Notes: generated from the letters alone by a model not told the origin. DNA of 35,013 nucleotides from Chitinophagaceae bacterium (GCA_014379345.1 JACMLY010000080.1:1-35013), one strand, 5' to 3'; positions 1-9,280 are shown, counted from the stretch's first letter. Translations and numbers: made by a program.

Positions 1-117
1 CTCTTTAAATATGTAATACGGAGCTGCAATCTCTTCAAGCCAGACTCCGGTCTTGCCGGCAGTTTCACCCAGTTTATCATGAGACGTGGTGATGAATAAA
101 ACTTTTATGGATTTCAT
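1..117 (-). CDS. DJ-1/PfpI-like class I glutamine amidotransferase-fold protein (5' end only)
   Basis: The first 39 codons of a minus-strand gene are visible, starting at an ATG at 115-117; the rest lies beyond the left edge. The peptide begins MKSIKVLFITTSHDKLGET and continues with GKTGVWLEEIAAPYYIFKE. This matches the N-terminus of the DJ-1/PfpI family, where a first beta strand is followed by a 'TSHDKLG...G.KTG.WLEE...PY..F' segment; members include Hsp31-like glyoxalases/chaperones. The catalytic cysteine elbow lies outside the window, so enzyme activity cannot be judged. The gene is divergent from anmK across a 388-base gap. Confidence 0.8.
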   Translation of the reverse strand, partial: MKSIKVLFITTSHDKLGETAGKTGVWLEEIAAPYYIFKE

Positions 118-505
118 AAATTATTGTTTAATACTGCCGAATCTCTTGCAGCCATCATTGTACAATGTAGCTCCTTATTAATTCATAATCGTTATATATA
201 ATGATCAAATGTGCGCAATTCGTGGTTTTGCACAAAGGAGACCGCTCCTGAAATTGAGAAATGACCGCTATTTGCCAATACCAAAACTTTATGGGATTTC
301 TCATTGCGTGGCACCAGTCTTTATATCATAAGGCTATGAGCGCTCTGTTCGAAACGACAATCCGGATTTTGGTTTTTCTGTGTGTGGTTTTCGTGATAGA
401 ACATACCTTTAATTCGATTTGCAGATCGGGAGAAGAAGACATAAAGGAAATAATGGTACCTGGCGGGTTCACCAAAAAAAGAATTGTTAGAACATCTTAC
501 AACGC
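118..505. other. Intergenic region between divergent DJ-1-like gene and anmK
   Basis: No convincing gene is present. Positions 188-205 hold an AT-rich near-palindrome (inner TTATATATAA is perfect; 16 of 18 positions symmetric) that could be an operator or promoter region for the two divergent genes. An 82-codon ORF (261-509) ends 4 bases into anmK but has low-complexity, unfamiliar sequence and is not called. Confidence 0.4.
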
Positions 506-1702
506 ATGAATAAAAATGTTGAAAAGCTCTACCGCCTTTCCGGAAAAGCAAGCAGAACTATTATCGGTCTTATGTCAGGCACATCGCTCGACGGCCTGGA
601 CATCGCTCACTGTACGATTACCGGGTTTGGAAGGGATACAAATCTGAGGCTTGATCATTTTAAAACAGTGCCTTATAGTAGCGAAATCAAAGAAGAGATC
701 AGGGGAGTGTTTGCAAAAAAAATGGTTGACCTGGAACAACTCACCCTACTCAATCCATGGCTGGCAATTCTTCATGGCAAATGGATATTGGAGGCATTAG
801 AGGAGTGGGGGATTTCTCCGTCGGCGGTTGATCTTATTGCTTCTCACGGACAAACGATATTTCATGCGCCGAAAATTTATCATGACCGCACCCAATATGA
901 CAATGGCACATTGCAGATAGGGGATGGAGATCATGTAGCACGGACCACGGGTATTATTACGATCAGTGATTTCCGTCAGAAACATATAGCCGCAGGAGGC
1001 GAAGGCGCTCCGCTTGCCTTGTATGGCGACTATCTGCTTTTCTCGAAGCAGGGTGAAAGCAGGCTCCTTTTGAATATGGGCGGCATCGCCAATTTTACAT
1101 TTCTCCCGACAAGTCAGGATGCAGAGCAGGTATTGGTTACCGATACAGGGCCCGGCAACACCATGATCGATGCTTTTGCTCAACATCATTTTGGAATTCC
1201 TTTTGATAAGGATGCAGCATTGGCCCTTCAGGGAAAGGTACATGATGCGTTGTTAACCGAATTAAAGAGCGATCCTTTCTTTAAACTATCCATCCCCAAG
1301 ACAACAGGGCCTGAGTTATTTAACCTGGAGTACCTTCGACGAGCCCGGGAAAAAAGCGGCACCGGTTCTGCTAATCCCCATGATATCCTTGCCACACTGA
1401 CTCATTTCAGTGCCAATACTATTTCAATGGCTATTGAAGAAGTGCTCAATCGTGAACCCATCGATGCGATCTTTACCAGTGGTGGCGGAGCACATAATCC
1501 GCTTCTGATGGATTTAATCAGCCGCACATTTCCAACTATAAGAGTAGCAACAACGGATGAACTCAATATTTCAGGGGATGCTAAGGAAGCTGTTTTGTTT
1601 GCTGTACTGGCGAATGAGGCAGTTGCCGGTGGCCCGATCCGGTTTGGAGAAAGAAAAGGTATTCCCGCTGTCACCATGGGCAAAATATCATTTCCTGATT
1701 AA
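506..1702 (+). CDS. anmK: Anhydro-N-acetylmuramic acid kinase
   Basis: AnmK converts 1,6-anhydro-MurNAc plus ATP and water to MurNAc-6-phosphate in cytoplasmic peptidoglycan recycling. The 398-residue product has the family signature GLMSGTSLDGLD at residues 21-32 (phosphate-binding loop plus the Asp of the ASKHA fold), DTGPGNTMIDA in the middle (sugar/nucleotide site), and a C-terminal TSGGGAHNPLLM glycine-rich adenosine motif. Family members are usually about 360-390 residues, so this one has a slightly extended N-terminus of about 15 residues. The ATG at 506 is the only in-frame ATG close before the motif. No murein recycling partner is adjacent; the gene seems to stand alone. Confidence 0.95.
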   Translation: MNKNVEKLYRLSGKASRTIIGLMSGTSLDGLDIAHCTITGFGRDTNLRLDHFKTVPYSSEIKEEIRGVFAKKMVDLEQLTLLNPWLAILHGKWILEALEEWGISPSAVDLIASHGQTIFHAPKIYHDRTQYDNGTLQIGDGDHVARTTGIITISDFRQKHIAAGGEGAPLALYGDYLLFSKQGESRLLLNMGGIANFTFLPTSQDAEQVLVTDTGPGNTMIDAFAQHHFGIPFDKDAALALQGKVHDALLTELKSDPFFKLSIPKTTGPELFNLEYLRRAREKSGTGSANPHDILATLTHFSANTISMAIEEVLNREPIDAIFTSGGGAHNPLLMDLISRTFPTIRVATTDELNISGDAKEAVLFAVLANEAVAGGPIRFGERKGIPAVTMGKISFPD

Positions 1703-2015
1703 TAGACCAACGAGTTCGGGTTCCCGGTTGTTAAATTCTCAGCATTTCTCCTGGTGTCAGTTGTGTTCTTCTTTAGTGTCTTCCTGAGCGTTCTGATTGT
1801 ACAACCATAGGTTTCGAAGAATACAAAGGAAGATGAAAATGAATTGGCAAAACAGAAAATACCTGTGATGAGATAGTCATTAGGCAGATGGCGAGTTTGT
1901 GAAAAAATAATTTCCGGATATTGTAGCGGGCAGATCCGGGTTGAGTATAAAAGTGAAAATAAAATGGCAATTAACTAATGGATAAGATTTACACCCACCA
2001 GGTTTTTCCCAACAC
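1703..2015. other. Intergenic region between convergent anmK and MFS genes
   Basis: 313 bases without a convincing gene. Around 1764-1790 and 1816-1832 there are worn fragments resembling the CACNAAG-type inverted repeats found elsewhere in the window (TTAGTGTCTTCCT on the left, ACAAAGGAAG on the right), suggesting a decayed copy. No clear intrinsic terminator was found. Confidence 0.35.
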
Positions 2016-3296
2016 TTATGCTATTACCTCTAATCGATTTTCTTTCTGTATCACGCGCTGATCCTTTACTGCGATTAAAGTCAGAACGGCAGAGAGTAGT
2101 AGCGAGGCCGCCATGAAAATATAAGAGGCGCCAAAGCCTCCTGTTGATCCATTTAAATATCCAACAAGATAGGAACCGGCAAAAGAGCCAAGTGCGCCAA
2201 AACTATTGATAAGTGCTATTGCGCCGGCAGTAACATTTCCAGGCATCATTTCAGGTATGATGGCAAAGAAAGGTCCATACGGTGCATACATTGCGGCGCC
2301 CGCAATAACGAGTAATATAAAAGACAGCCAGAAATTATTTGTGCCAACCAGGTATGAGCCATAGAAAGCAACTGCGGCAACAAGAAGAAATGGCCAGACA
2401 AATGCTTTCCTGTTTAATGTTTTATCTGAGAAATACGAAGCGCTCAACATGCCAATGATTGCAAATACAAATGGGAGAGAAGTCAGCCATCCGGTTTCTA
2501 TAATGCTCATACGAGGAGCTGATTTGATAATGGAAGGAAGCCACATAACAAATCCGTAAACACCGATACTCCAGAATGCGTATTGCATGCATAGTAAAAT
2601 AACTGCCTTCGATTTAAATGCTGCAGCATAATTTCTTACAGGTTTGATGTTTTGCTGCTCTTTCACCAGGGTAAGTTCTAATTTTTCTTTTTCAGTTTGC
2701 GTTAACCACTTTGTATCTCCCGGATGGTCATTTACCAGGAACCACCAAAAGAAAGCCCATACGATCGCAGGCAAACCTTCCCAGATGAACATCCATCGCC
2801 AGCCGACAGAATTAATGAGATAGCCGGATAGGATAGACATCCAAAGGATCGTAACCGGATTACCAAGAATAAGAAAAGTGTTCGCCCGCGAACGCTCGGC
2901 TTTTGTAAACCACCTGGTCAACAAAATTAGCATGGCGGGCATGATTGCACTCTCTACTACACCCAGCATGAATCTAATAACAATTAAAAAACCAATATTG
3001 CTGACAAGACCCGTTGCCGTCGCTAAAACGCCTAATAGGAGGAGTGACCAAAAGATCAGTTTCTTTGCACTTTTATTGGCTGCATATTGCGCTCCCGGGA
3101 TTTGAAAGAAGAAATAACCCAGGAAAAACAAAGAGCCTAATAAAGAAGATATAGCCGGGGTAATGTGCAAATCCTTTGACATTTCACCCGCAGCAGCAAA
3201 TCCAAAGTTCGCACGATCGAGATAAGCGAGACTATAAGTAATAAAAACCACAGGAAGCAAACGGTACCAACGTGATGGGGCAATTGATAAATTCAT
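2016..3296 (-). CDS. MFS transporter, anion:cation symporter type (sugar-acid importer)
   Basis: A 426-residue integral membrane protein with about twelve hydrophobic segments. The N-terminus (YSLAYLDRANFGFAAAGEM) is the characteristic first-helix region of the ACS subfamily of the major facilitator superfamily, which carries hexuronates, galactonate, glucarate and similar acids. A central hydrophilic loop of about 50 residues (KWLTQTEKEKLELTLVKEQ) separates the two six-helix halves. It is the last gene of the minus-strand sugar-acid run, 120 bases after the dehydratase gene and separated from it by a strong hairpin. Substrate is inferred from family and neighbours: a sugar acid, possibly the product of the exported dehydratase. 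Start ATG at 3294-3296. Confidence 0.88.
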   Translation of the reverse strand: MNLSIAPSRWYRLLPVVFITYSLAYLDRANFGFAAAGEMSKDLHITPAISSLLGSLFFLGYFFFQIPGAQYAANKSAKKLIFWSLLLLGVLATATGLVSNIGFLIVIRFMLGVVESAIMPAMLILLTRWFTKAERSRANTFLILGNPVTILWMSILSGYLINSVGWRWMFIWEGLPAIVWAFFWWFLVNDHPGDTKWLTQTEKEKLELTLVKEQQNIKPVRNYAAAFKSKAVILLCMQYAFWSIGVYGFVMWLPSIIKSAPRMSIIETGWLTSLPFVFAIIGMLSASYFSDKTLNRKAFVWPFLLVAAVAFYGSYLVGTNNFWLSFILLVIAGAAMYAPYGPFFAIIPEMMPGNVTAGAIALINSFGALGSFAGSYLVGYLNGSTGGFGASYIFMAASLLLSAVLTLIAVKDQRVIQKENRLEVIA

Positions 3297-3355
3297 TGGC
3301 CGGTTCTTTTGTTTGTATACGCTGCGCTACTTCAACGAATGTTGTTGAACATTGT

Positions 3356-3395
3356 AAAAAAGTCTGAAGAAATAAACGATTATTTCTTCAGACTT
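3356..3395 (-). terminator. Intrinsic terminator/attenuator hairpin between dehydratase and MFS genes
   Basis: Perfect 16-bp inverted repeat: arms 3360-3375 and 3380-3395, 4-base loop. Read on the minus strand the stem runs straight into six T residues (complement of 3356-3361), 22 bases past the dehydratase stop codon. This is a textbook rho-independent terminator placed inside the gene run, so the MFS gene may be expressed by read-through or from its own promoter. Confidence 0.85.
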
Positions 3396-3416
3396 CAATC
3401 AAATATACCCGATTCA

Positions 3417-4895
3417 TCAGCTCCAGGTCCTGTCATGAGATCTTTTTTCATCCCATTCGGTAGTTGGGGCAAAATAACTTTTGTCTGTTGCGTGGAGATG
3501 TTTTTTAAGTTCCTCCTCATTTAATTCGATTCCTAAACCAGGCGCAGAAAGTGGCACGGGAGCAAAGCCCTTATTAATTAATTTTCGACCATCGGTCGTT
3601 TTAACAAGACCTTCCCACCATGGCAGGTCTACTGAATGGTGCTCGAGTGCAAGAAAATTTTGTGTAGCCGCCGCGCAATGTACATTAGCCATAAATGAAA
3701 CAGGAGTGCCGGCCTGGTGCATGGCCATGGCAATCCCTTTTTCTTCAGCGTAGTCCCCAATCCTCTTGGTTTCTAACAAACCGCCCGAAGAAGCCAGGTC
3801 AGGATGAATAATATCCACTGCATGACTATCTATTAGCGGTTTAAAGTTTTCGAGCAGGTAGATATCCTCACCCGTAAGTGTAGGTGTTTCCAATGCATCG
3901 GTAATGGTCTTGTGTTGTTGAGTGTATTGCCACGGGACCATATCCTCCACCCAGGCCAGCCGGTATTTTTCTAATGATCTCCCGAGTCGGATCATATTGT
4001 TTAGATCAAAATGCCCGTAATGATCTGTAGAAAGAGGGATCTCATCTCCAATAACGGCACGTACATCCGCAACTCTTTTTGCTAATATTTCCAATCCTTT
4101 TTCAGTTGGTTGAATGCCTGTAAAAGGATGCTTTGCATTTGCATAAGACATATAGTCGCCACTCCACTGTGCCAGGCTTGAACCCCAAAACTTACTATTG
4201 ACCATTGTGCCGGGTATGTTTCTCAGAACGCCGATCGATACATCCATTTTCAGCCATGTATATCCCTGATCCACGGTGCGGAATTTTACGCGTTCCTTAA
4301 ACTGTTCAAGGTCTGCCGACTCGGGTGTGTCTGCATATATTCTGATTGTATCCCTGTATCTGCCACCTAATAACTGCCATGCAGGAACGTTGTATGCTTT
4401 GCCACATATATCCCAGAGGGCCATTTCAACGGCACATACCCCGCCTGCCTGGCGGGCCTGACCTCCAAACTGCTTCAGGGATTTGAACAACATCTCAACA
4501 TTGCAGGGATTTTGTCCTAGTATCCTGCTTTTAAGCATGAGTGCATACCGGGGGTCCGCTCCATCCCTCACTTCACCCAGGCCATAAATACCCTGGTTCG
4601 TGTCTATCCTGATGATGGCCGTGCGTCCCAGAACAGTTGTAACACAATATCGCATATCGGTGATCTTAAGATCGGACGGGCTTGAATAACGACGAACTTT
4701 TTGCGTGCTTTGTGCAATCAACTCTTCATAAGGCGAAAGCATTACTGAACTTCCAAGGGCTATCCCACCCAGGGCAGATTTTTTCAGAAAAGACCGGCGT
4801 GGATTGTCAGTCTCTGCCGGTTTATTAATTTTTTCTTCAATGTTTTCGTGATCCTTGAGTCCTAACCTGGATAAAAATTTTTGAGAGGGATTCAT
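3417..4895 (-). CDS. Tat-exported enolase-superfamily sugar-acid dehydratase (mandelate racemase-like)
   Basis: 492 residues, predicted to dehydrate an aldonic/uronic-type acid to a 2-keto-3-deoxy acid using Mg2+. The N-terminus has a twin-arginine signal after an unusually long lead: NPRRSFLKKSALGGIALGSS at residues 31-50. The capping domain follows (about 75-185, with GGVCAVEMALWDICGKAY). The barrel shows metal ligands D291 (in STDHYGH), E317 (WVEDMVPW) and E343 (TGEDIY), plus H293 and H393 (MHQAGTP) as candidate acid/base residues, as in galactonate and mannonate dehydratases. The exact substrate cannot be read from the sequence. It lies downstream of the RraA-like gene, separated by an inverted-repeat element at 4971-5069. 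Confidence 0.85.
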   Translation of the reverse strand: MNPSQKFLSRLGLKDHENIEEKINKPAETDNPRRSFLKKSALGGIALGSSVMLSPYEELIAQSTQKVRRYSSPSDLKITDMRYCVTTVLGRTAIIRIDTNQGIYGLGEVRDGADPRYALMLKSRILGQNPCNVEMLFKSLKQFGGQARQAGGVCAVEMALWDICGKAYNVPAWQLLGGRYRDTIRIYADTPESADLEQFKERVKFRTVDQGYTWLKMDVSIGVLRNIPGTMVNSKFWGSSLAQWSGDYMSYANAKHPFTGIQPTEKGLEILAKRVADVRAVIGDEIPLSTDHYGHFDLNNMIRLGRSLEKYRLAWVEDMVPWQYTQQHKTITDALETPTLTGEDIYLLENFKPLIDSHAVDIIHPDLASSGGLLETKRIGDYAEEKGIAMAMHQAGTPVSFMANVHCAAATQNFLALEHHSVDLPWWEGLVKTTDGRKLINKGFAPVPLSAPGLGIELNEEELKKHLHATDKSYFAPTTEWDEKRSHDRTWS

Positions 4896-4970
4896 GGTGG
4901 TGATTTTTGTTTAAAATATTAATGTTTATTTCATGGTTCATTTATGGAATATAGAACCTGAAAGAACTTT

Positions 4971-5069
4971 TTAGTGTCCTTTGTGCCTTCCTTTGTGTTC
5001 TTTGTGAACCTTCTGATTTTATAGTCAAGGGATCACAAAGAACACAAAGGAAGGCACGAAGGACACTAA
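4971..5069. repeat. 36-bp inverted repeat built of CACNAAG heptamers
   Basis: Arms 4971-5006 and 5034-5069 are complementary at 35 of 36 positions, with a 27-base spacer. The right arm reads as CACAAAG-AA-CACAAAG-GAAGG-CACGAAG-GA-CACTAAG, four copies of a CACNAAG heptamer. An exact 13-base direct repeat (ATTTATGGAATAT) flanks the element at 4940-4952 and 5085-5097, like a target duplication. Related copies occur at 21838-21920, 23012-23061 and 33205-33258. Confidence 0.9.
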
Positions 5070-5184
5070 GAACAATGAACTCCTATTTATGGAATATGCA
5101 GGCTCGGATATAATTTTTTGCGCCACATGTAATAATTTAATGATCCACATAGCCTGCAAATCTTTAATTGTGAATTATGAACTA

Positions 5185-6108
5185 TTACCATGTTCTGTTT
5201 TTCATATAATCATCTAATTCTTTTCGTGTCATCGGCAGATTTTTTTGTGTATCGAGCCACTGTAAAAAATCTTTTTTGATCTCATCGGTCCATTGCTGAT
5301 CAATTTGGCCAGGTGTATATTTTCCTTCCCTTAATCGCAGGTGCCCAAAATCATCCCGCAGCCCAACAAATTCAGCGTTTAATACCAGGTCTTCTACAAA
5401 AGGGGCTGGAATGAATATGGTACCTGTTTTTTTTGCCAATACTATATCACCCGGCAACACGGTGGCTCTTCCAATGCGGATGGGAACATTGATGCCCGTA
5501 AGCATCATTTGTTGTATGTAGGAAGGATCAGAGCCTTTGATCCATGCATTAAAACCCTTTATTTCTTCAAGCCCTTCTATATCGCGGACGGATCCGTAAA
5601 AGATAACGCCCCGATGTGATTTGGCATAAATTGAGTTGCCCAAATTATCTCCGATCAGGGTGCCATCAACAATTTTTCCATAGCTGTCTGCAACATATAC
5701 ATCACCATCTTTCAATACATCAATTGGCCATGAGTTTGTTCCCCCGATCCGGCCTTCCGTCTTCCCCTTATCCTTAATTATTTTATCAACATCAGGACGT
5801 AATGGCATATACTGCGCCGTTACAACACGACCCACCATTACAGAGTCTGGACGCATAACCGTCCATTCGTTTTCATATTGGTTTTGATAGCCTTTATTTC
5901 GCAGGTATCCCCATGCTTCTTCCATGGAAACGTTCCTGAGCCTATTTAAAAATTTGTCGGTCACTTTAGGTCTTCCGTCCGAAGAGCGTTCGCCAAACCA
6001 CTCAGGCGTGTATAATTTGATCTGGTCGGCGGTGGGTGTTATTTGCTGTGCTTTTGAGAAAAATGTAATCGTTACTAAACAAGAAGTGAGCAGTTTTTTT
6101 ATGTGCAT
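5185..6108 (-). CDS. Exported RraA-like / HMG-CHA aldolase-fold protein
   Basis: 307 residues. A signal peptide (MHIKKLLTSCLVTITFFSKA, residues 1-20) is followed by a helical lead and an RraA-fold domain (about 85-250). The family metal/substrate motif is intact: GDNLG at 153-157 and YGSVRD ending at R175-D176, with the same spacing as in class II HMG/CHA aldolases. Such proteins cleave 4-hydroxy-2-oxo acids or decarboxylate oxaloacetate; the RNase E inhibitor RraA shares the fold but not this context. A periplasmic location is unusual for the fold. It sits 26 bases after the FGGY kinase gene and before the exported dehydratase, so a role in processing a keto-acid made in the periplasm is plausible (inference). 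Confidence 0.8.
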   Translation of the reverse strand: MHIKKLLTSCLVTITFFSKAQQITPTADQIKLYTPEWFGERSSDGRPKVTDKFLNRLRNVSMEEAWGYLRNKGYQNQYENEWTVMRPDSVMVGRVVTAQYMPLRPDVDKIIKDKGKTEGRIGGTNSWPIDVLKDGDVYVADSYGKIVDGTLIGDNLGNSIYAKSHRGVIFYGSVRDIEGLEEIKGFNAWIKGSDPSYIQQMMLTGINVPIRIGRATVLPGDIVLAKKTGTIFIPAPFVEDLVLNAEFVGLRDDFGHLRLREGKYTPGQIDQQWTDEIKKDFLQWLDTQKNLPMTRKELDDYMKNRTW

Positions 6109-6134
6109 ATGATAACTGATTTTTAAATATTCTG

Positions 6135-7622
6135 CTAAGCAGGTATGGGTGCCGGTACTGGATTAGTATTCACAAATTCGTTTTTGAGGAGTTTATAGAG
6201 TCGTTCAAATTTATAAAACTGTCGTAGGTAATTTTTATGATTAAAAAGATCGGGTTCGTATTCCGCAACGATGGAAGGCTGAATATGAACCGGTATATTG
6301 AGCGCTTTAACACCTACTATTACAGCTCCCAGTGCCGAACTTTCCAATGAGCCTGTTACCAGTACCCTGCAATTAAAAATATCCGCCAGCAGCTGTAACC
6401 ACAATGGGCTTTCTGCAAAGCCACCTGCAGCATAAATTTGTTTGACAGTGCCTGTTTTCATAATGAGCTTGCCGATACTAAATAAATTGTACGTAATTCC
6501 TTCTATGACCGCCCGAACCAAATGTGCTTTTGTATGATTGATGGTAAGCCCGCAAAAAACACCTTTTGCTTCAGAGTTCCATACGGGGGCTCTTTCGCCC
6601 AAAATATAGGGCACAAAAAACAGATCATCGTTGGCAATGCTGACAGTTGCTGCTAAATCAAAAAGTTGTTCATAGCTTTCGGTGGTTTGAAGCAGCGATT
6701 CTTTCAACCACTGCATAACAACCGCGCCATTATTACTTGCACCCCCGATAATGTATTGGTCGCCGTTAGCGTGATAGCAAAATATGCTCATGTCTTTGTC
6801 GGTAATAGCCCTGTCAGACAAAATGCGTACAGCAGCGCTGGTACCGATCGTAACAGACATCGAATCATCTGACACCGAGCCGGTGCCCAGGTTGGCTAAA
6901 GCTCCATCACTGCTACCCACTACAAAAGGTGTTCCCGCAGGGAGATTCAGGAAATATTGCGAATTGCTTTCATCGTTGTAATAAAGTAGATATTCTACCG
7001 GTACGAGTTGCGATAATTTGGTTTCTGCAAGTTCAAGCGCATCAAGGATAGGTGTATCCCAATCCAGTGAATGAATATTGAGCAAACCGGTAGCAGAAGC
7101 AATAGCCGTATCGACAATGTATCTGCCAAACAATTTGAAAAAGATATACTCCTTGATCCCGATGAATTTGTATGCGCTGTGGAAAATTTCAGGCTCATGT
7201 TCTCTCAACCATAACAATTTGCAAAAAGGTGACATGGCATGGATGGGAACACCTGTGGCATGATAGAATTGTTCTCCTTCCGCTGTTTCACGAATTTGTT
7301 TCGCAATGGCCGCCGCGCGGTTATCGGCCCAGATAATACAGTTTGTAATAGGGTTTCCCTTTTCATTGACGGCGATAACGCTATGCATCATAGCACTAAA
7401 ACTGACAAGCCCGGGTTTCATGGGATGCAATTCATCCATCACCCGGTTCATGGAAAGAACAACAGCTTCAAAGATCTCCTCTGCATTTTGTTCTGAATAA
7501 TTTTTTGCCGGATGCTGCATATCGTACCCGGTGGCATGCCTGAAAATTAAATCACCTCTTTCATTAAAAGCAATTGCCTTAACGGATGTTGTACCAATAT
7601 CAACTCCCAAGAAATAATTCAT
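6135..7622 (-). CDS. FGGY-family carbohydrate kinase, gluconokinase type
   Basis: 495 residues, cytoplasmic, phosphorylating a sugar acid or sugar with ATP. All FGGY landmarks are present: phosphate-1 loop VDIGTTSVKA (residues 7-16), catalytic Asp D239 in VGSSDGALANLGTG, phosphate-2 motif TIGTSAAVR (258-266) and adenosine motif YAAGGFAESPLW (397-408). The overall pattern (YSEQNAEEI, GERAPVWNSEAKG) is typical of gluconokinases rather than xylulo- or glycerol kinases. It is third in the minus-strand run, 122 bases after susD. A near-palindrome GGTGACATGTCGCC lies just before its start (7639-7652). A divergent paralogue with broken nucleotide motifs lies at 13630-15153. Confidence 0.9.
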   Translation of the reverse strand: MNYFLGVDIGTTSVKAIAFNERGDLIFRHATGYDMQHPAKNYSEQNAEEIFEAVVLSMNRVMDELHPMKPGLVSFSAMMHSVIAVNEKGNPITNCIIWADNRAAAIAKQIRETAEGEQFYHATGVPIHAMSPFCKLLWLREHEPEIFHSAYKFIGIKEYIFFKLFGRYIVDTAIASATGLLNIHSLDWDTPILDALELAETKLSQLVPVEYLLYYNDESNSQYFLNLPAGTPFVVGSSDGALANLGTGSVSDDSMSVTIGTSAAVRILSDRAITDKDMSIFCYHANGDQYIIGGASNNGAVVMQWLKESLLQTTESYEQLFDLAATVSIANDDLFFVPYILGERAPVWNSEAKGVFCGLTINHTKAHLVRAVIEGITYNLFSIGKLIMKTGTVKQIYAAGGFAESPLWLQLLADIFNCRVLVTGSLESSALGAVIVGVKALNIPVHIQPSIVAEYEPDLFNHKNYLRQFYKFERLYKLLKNEFVNTNPVPAPIPA

Positions 7623-7744
7623 AAAAGAGAATAGTTATGGTGACATGTCGCCTTGCAAAACACAACGCGATTTTTTGCCTTCATACAAATGAAAATCTGA
7701 ACTTCAAACCAGACAGAAACCATTCAATTAAGAGGCACTTCCCT

Positions 7745-9268
7745 TTATTTATCCCACCACACCTTTGTATCTAAATTGTCCGCACCCATTCTTGTGACAG
7801 CTGTGTTCACATTCTGTGTATTTACAGATATTTCTGAGTTGGGATAGGTAAGTCTCCTGATAAAGGTGCCTGCTATGGTTTTTCCTGCATAAGGATTAGG
7901 TGTCAGGGCAGGAAAACCGCTTCTTCTGAAATTCGCAAAAGCCTCAGGTCCGTTTAAAAATGACGCAATCCAATATTGTGTATTGATTTGTTGCAAAGCC
8001 GTTCCCGCATTGAAAGGATTCGCATCGAGATAAGGTTGAATGGCTGCCGCAGGAACTGCCGATGCAGCATCGTATAGGGCCATCTGTTCCATATGCGCTT
8101 TTACTCCTGCATCATAATAACCCTGTGCAGTGCCAGCCGTTATCCAACCTCTTTGTCTTGCCTCTGCGAGTAACAGTTGCGTTTGGGCGGCTGTTACAAA
8201 GAATACGGGCGAAGTCAATTTCGCCAAACGGCGACGGTCAACCTGACTAAATTCATAAAAACTAGACATCCCTCTACTGGCTGCCAGGGCAATTATGCCG
8301 GCATTATCGTATCCAATTGGCATTCCGATTTGGTCAACGGCCAGGGTAGTGCCTCTGTCAACGGTTTGTTCTGGGCCTGATTTTGCGCCTTTGTACCTGA
8401 TAGCAATAGCCGAAAGGCGTGGATCGTTTGTATTTTTCAGAGAGTTTACAAACGGCTCTGTAAGATAGTAATTGGCAGCTTCAGTAGAGTTCAAGGTATT
8501 TCCAACCGGCCCGGCATAATTGGCATCATGCCTCATCACTGCATTATCGGCATTGGCCAAAATTACGCCACCTTGTAACGCAGCTTTTACAGTTTGATCT
8601 GCTTTCGCTGCATCTGCTTTACTCAATCGCATACCTGCTCTTAGCAAAAGCGAGTAACCAAACTTTTTCCACTTGTCTATATTTCCAGCATATAGTACTT
8701 CACCGGTTTCTATTTTCCCTGCTGCATTCAGTGCAGCGGTCGCCTCAGTTAACTCTTTTATAATATCTGTATATATTGTTTGCTGCGCGTCGTAAACCGG
8801 AAAAAATAGTTGATCAGTATATCCTGCTCCGCCCTCTGTATAAGGGATATCACCATAGTTATCGGTCAAGATCATAAAGGTATAAGCCTGGAATATGCGG
8901 GCCATGTTCAACAGGTTGCTCCGGTCTGGGAGGGCATTTGTTTTGCTGATCACGTCCTTGGTATTTCGAATGACATTACGGTAATATGCCTGCCATAATT
9001 GTTGTGTGATATCCCGATTATCCTGGTTAAAATTTGCACCGGTCAATACGCCCGAATTCGGGGTTACCATCTGCTGCACAATTCCTACTTCATAAACAAG
9101 TGTGGAGCCGGGGAAAGAATTATTAATAATGGCATTATTTAATTGAAAAACCGGATCGATAGCTGTGGGGCTGGTTCTGTTTTGATTAAGCTTGTCCAGG
9201 TCCTTTTCACACGAACTGATAAATAACAATAAAAGCGCTACCCCGCTATAGTTGAATATTTTTTTCAT
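7745..9268 (-). CDS. SusD/RagB-like outer-membrane lipoprotein
   Basis: 507 residues. The start MKKIFNYSGVALLLLFISSC is a lipoprotein signal with the lipidated Cys at residue 20, followed by EKDLDKLNQNRTSPTAIDPV, the usual N-terminal pattern of the SusD-like_2 family. The protein is rich in helices and ends in LDTKVWWDK. SusD proteins bind glycans at the cell surface and form the lid of the SusC channel. The gene is 12 bases after susC. SusD-like_2 members often serve smaller or less polymeric substrates; the actual ligand cannot be read here. Confidence 0.93.
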   Translation of the reverse strand: MKKIFNYSGVALLLLFISSCEKDLDKLNQNRTSPTAIDPVFQLNNAIINNSFPGSTLVYEVGIVQQMVTPNSGVLTGANFNQDNRDITQQLWQAYYRNVIRNTKDVISKTNALPDRSNLLNMARIFQAYTFMILTDNYGDIPYTEGGAGYTDQLFFPVYDAQQTIYTDIIKELTEATAALNAAGKIETGEVLYAGNIDKWKKFGYSLLLRAGMRLSKADAAKADQTVKAALQGGVILANADNAVMRHDANYAGPVGNTLNSTEAANYYLTEPFVNSLKNTNDPRLSAIAIRYKGAKSGPEQTVDRGTTLAVDQIGMPIGYDNAGIIALAASRGMSSFYEFSQVDRRRLAKLTSPVFFVTAAQTQLLLAEARQRGWITAGTAQGYYDAGVKAHMEQMALYDAASAVPAAAIQPYLDANPFNAGTALQQINTQYWIASFLNGPEAFANFRRSGFPALTPNPYAGKTIAGTFIRRLTYPNSEISVNTQNVNTAVTRMGADNLDTKVWWDK

Positions 9269-9280
9269 AATTACTTCATG

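Noticed and set aside
261..509. 82-codon plus-strand ORF overlapping the anmK start by four bases
   Set aside because: The overlap looks operon-like, but the peptide has no recognisable domain, mixes hydrophobic and basic stretches irregularly, and has no clear ribosome binding site.
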